From: Palsa-601 sp963801185
Lineage (GTDB): Bacteria > Actinomycetota > Acidimicrobiia > Acidimicrobiales > Bog-793
NCBI GenBank assembly: GCA_963801185.1
Contig: CAWDDW010000003.1
Location: 1,550,001-1,614,000, forward strand
Direction: 5' to 3'
Length of the DNA stretch: 64,000 nt
The position numbers were made by a program, and so were the translations under genes. The notes under the pieces are model-generated. The model was not told where the DNA came from, did no database searches, and worked only from the letters and a program-made list of their open reading frames with translations. Of the stretch, positions 62,139 to 64,000 are shown piece after piece; position 1 is the first letter of the stretch, and every line of letters begins with the position of its first letter.

Positions 62139-63746
62139 GTGCGGGTCGGCGCCCAAGCCGTTCCCGCGCAGAGGAATGGCGGCGATGCGAACGGCGTTGC
62201 TAACCCATCATGGGAGAAGCTCGGTACTTCCGATCGAAGGCATGCGCCTGACTGGCTGATCCTCACCATCGCGTGTGTGGCGCAATTCATGGTCATCCTC
62301 GATGTGTCAATCGTGAATGTGGCGTTGCCGGCCATAAGGGTTAGTCTTGGTTTCTCGCAGTCAGGCCTGCAGTGGGTGCTGAACGCGTACACGCTGACGT
62401 TCGCGGGGTTCCTCCTGCTCGGAGGGCGCACCGCCGACCTGTTCGGTCGCAGGCGAATCTTCCTCCTCGGCCTCGTCGTGTTCACGGGCGCGAGCCTGCT
62501 CGGCGGGTTCGCACAGGACCAAACGTGGCTCATCACCGCTCGGGCCGTTCAGGGCCTCGGCGGTGCCATCTTGTCGCCGACGACGCTGACGATCCTCACG
62601 ACGACCTTCACGGAACCGAGGCAGCGATCGAAGGCGATGGGGATCTGGAGCGCGGTGGCCGGTGCCGGTGGTGCCGCGGGCGCACTGCTCGGGGGAATCC
62701 TGACCGAGGAGATCTCCTGGCGGTGGATCCTTTTCATCAACGTCCCGATCGGGATCGCCGCGATGGCCGCGGCCGTGATGTACCTCCAGGAGAGCCGCGC
62801 ACCTGGGCAGCGTCAGGCACTTGACATCCCTGGCGCCGTGCTCGTCACCGGCGGCCTCACCGCCCTCGTGTTCGGCGTCGTGAGGACGACGAGCGTCGGC
62901 TGGGCCTCGTGGCAGACACTTGCAGCATTAGCCGGATCGGCCTTGCTGATCGGGGTGTTCCTCGTGTACGAGGCGCGGTACGCCAAGTCGCCCCTCATGC
63001 CGCTGCGGATGTTCGAGCGGAGGTCGATATGGAGCTCGAACCTCACGATGCTGCTGCTCTCGGGCGCGATCTTCGCGATGTGGTTCTTCGTGTCGCTCTA
63101 CCTCCAGCAGGTTCGCGGGTACTCGCCCATAGGGACAGGGCTCGCCTTCGTGCCGCAGACCATTGCCATCGTCTTCGGTGCACAGGTGTCCTCCCGGCTC
63201 GTCGTGCGGCTCGGGCCGCGGCCGCTCCTCGTCGTCGGCGGCTTGTGCTCCGCCGGTGGCCTCCTCTGGCTCGGGGGATTGGGGGTTGATACGGGGTACT
63301 GGTCGGGTTTCTTCTTGCCGAGCGTGCTCGTGACGCTCGGTCTCGGGCTCTCGTTCACGCCACTCGCCTTCGCAGCGACCGCCGGAGTCCCTCCGCAGGA
63401 AGCCGGGCTCGCTTCCGGGCTCGTCAACACCTCCCGCCAGATCGGCGGTGCCGTCGGGTTGGCGGCGCTCGCGACCGTGGCGACAACGCGCTTGGACGAC
63501 CTCGTCGCTCGAGTCGGACCGATGGCCGCAGCGACTTCGGGGTATACCGAGGCGTTCCGGATCTCGTCGGTCATCGCGCTCGGGGCGGCGGCCGCCGCGC
63601 TGTTGGTACCGAAGGTGACGAGGCCGGCTGTGGAGACCGTCTCGGCTTCGGCTTCGGTCGGGTCCAAGACCGCTCCCGGGTCGGTGCCGGTGCAAGTGCC
63701 GGTGCAGGTGCCGGTGCAGGTGCCGGTGATCGCAACCGAGGACTGA
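62139..63746 (+). CDS. MFS transporter, DHA2/EmrB-like
   Basis: The 535-aa protein has 14 predicted helices with VSIVNVALPAI in helix 1, motif A GRTADLFGRRRIF, and the antiporter motif C near AGAGGAAGALLGGIL. It is a proton-driven drug exporter by family. The C-terminus ends in a VPVQ repeat (four copies) of low complexity. The GTG at 62139 is used; it lies in a 16-bp direct repeat (GTGCGGGTCGGCGCCC, 62123-62154), and a later start is possible. It follows the TetR gene by 27 bp and may share its control. Confidence 0.9.
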   Translation: MRVGAQAVPAQRNGGDANGVANPSWEKLGTSDRRHAPDWLILTIACVAQFMVILDVSIVNVALPAIRVSLGFSQSGLQWVLNAYTLTFAGFLLLGGRTADLFGRRRIFLLGLVVFTGASLLGGFAQDQTWLITARAVQGLGGAILSPTTLTILTTTFTEPRQRSKAMGIWSAVAGAGGAAGALLGGILTEEISWRWILFINVPIGIAAMAAAVMYLQESRAPGQRQALDIPGAVLVTGGLTALVFGVVRTTSVGWASWQTLAALAGSALLIGVFLVYEARYAKSPLMPLRMFERRSIWSSNLTMLLLSGAIFAMWFFVSLYLQQVRGYSPIGTGLAFVPQTIAIVFGAQVSSRLVVRLGPRPLLVVGGLCSAGGLLWLGGLGVDTGYWSGFFLPSVLVTLGLGLSFTPLAFAATAGVPPQEAGLASGLVNTSRQIGGAVGLAALATVATTRLDDLVARVGPMAAATSGYTEAFRISSVIALGAAAAALLVPKVTRPAVETVSASASVGSKTAPGSVPVQVPVQVPVQVPVIATED

Positions 63747-64000
63747 GGGCGCACGCCTCGCCCCTCCAAGCCCACGGCATCGACGACCCTCTTGTGGTCA
63801 CGGCCGTCGTGCCGCGCATCGGATTGCACGCGTCCGCTCTGCTAGCCGTGAGAGGCACGGGATCTCACGCAAACGCCCTCCAACGCCCGTCGGTCATCAA
63901 GGCAAAATGCTGGAAAACAAAGGGTTAACTCCCTGGTGGCGGCTCGCATGCAGATTGCGGTTGCGCGGCGACCTGGTCTAGAACACCGTCGTCCGACCAC
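63747..64000. other. Right-end intergenic region, no feature seen
   Basis: The last 254 bases contain no convincing gene, RNA or repeat. A GTTAAC and an A-rich patch occur near 63901-63929, without further support. Confidence 0.5.

Overview
This is 64 kb of GC-rich chromosome from a member of the Actinomycetota, possibly class Acidimicrobiia; that placement is an inference, no marker here decides it. Supporting it are two WhiB-type iron-sulfur regulators, F420-type enzymes (a luciferase-like oxidoreductase and a deazaflavin-dependent nitroreductase), a relative of mycothiol-dependent nitroreductase Rv2466c, a UPF0182 membrane protein, a DivIVA protein and a Zur close to mycobacterial FurB. 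Many genes appear to start leaderlessly: a TAnnnT -10 box lies 6-8 nt before the ATG or GTG.

Layout. 1-6.4 kb: two consecutive reverse-strand genes for very large secreted repeat proteins, one with near-identical 780-bp tandem repeats. 6.4-19.7 kb: core genes (two whiB, glutamate formimidoyltransferase, DUF2342 metallopeptidase, an HtrA-like protein, moaE, an MreB-like actin, a HEAT-repeat protein, a PDZ-Lon protease, a DivIVA protein with a phage MuF-like C-terminus, UPF0182). 19.8-29.9 kb: an integrated accessory region directly after an initiator tRNA-Met. It carries two unrelated tyrosine recombinases, an HTH/excisionase-like protein, a helicase with a probable PD-(D/E)XK nuclease domain, a 3' fragment of tRNA-Pro, a replication-relaxation protein beside an A-rich tract and a 12-bp inverted repeat, and a broken GmrSD-like DUF262/DUF1524 gene. 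It looks like a mobile element, or two stacked ones, with defence cargo.

30-37.4 kb: lipid and redox enzymes (acyl-CoA dehydrogenase, patatin, hydrolases, DsbA-like protein, DUF885 peptidase). 37.4-42 kb: a tightly overlapping ABC exporter operon ending in its TetR regulator and a serine hydrolase, with a 36-bp dyad over its promoter. 42-50 kb: assorted enzymes, a CDGSH iron-sulfur protein, an ECF sigma factor with a downstream membrane-anchored beta-propeller protein, and a divergent MFS/HxlR pair with a palindromic operator. 50-58.9 kb: a possible ferritin-like protein, an S9 peptidase, small membrane and secreted proteins, and a zinc uptake operon (znuACB) divergent from zur. 59-63.7 kb: amidohydrolase, fatty acid desaturase, TetR and MFS genes; two matching operator-like sites lie before the desaturase/amidohydrolase pair and before the TetR gene.

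A recurrent oddity is that at least five, probably seven, genes are broken by what reads as one extra base (8.49, 10.46, 12.71, 29.20, 53.12, and probably 54.34 and 55.66 kb). Three of these sites are one-base expansions of CTCGAG (CTTCGAG or CTCGAAG). Consensus error at a modified motif is the simplest explanation; gene decay or +1 recoding are alternatives. No rRNA genes or CRISPR arrays were seen.
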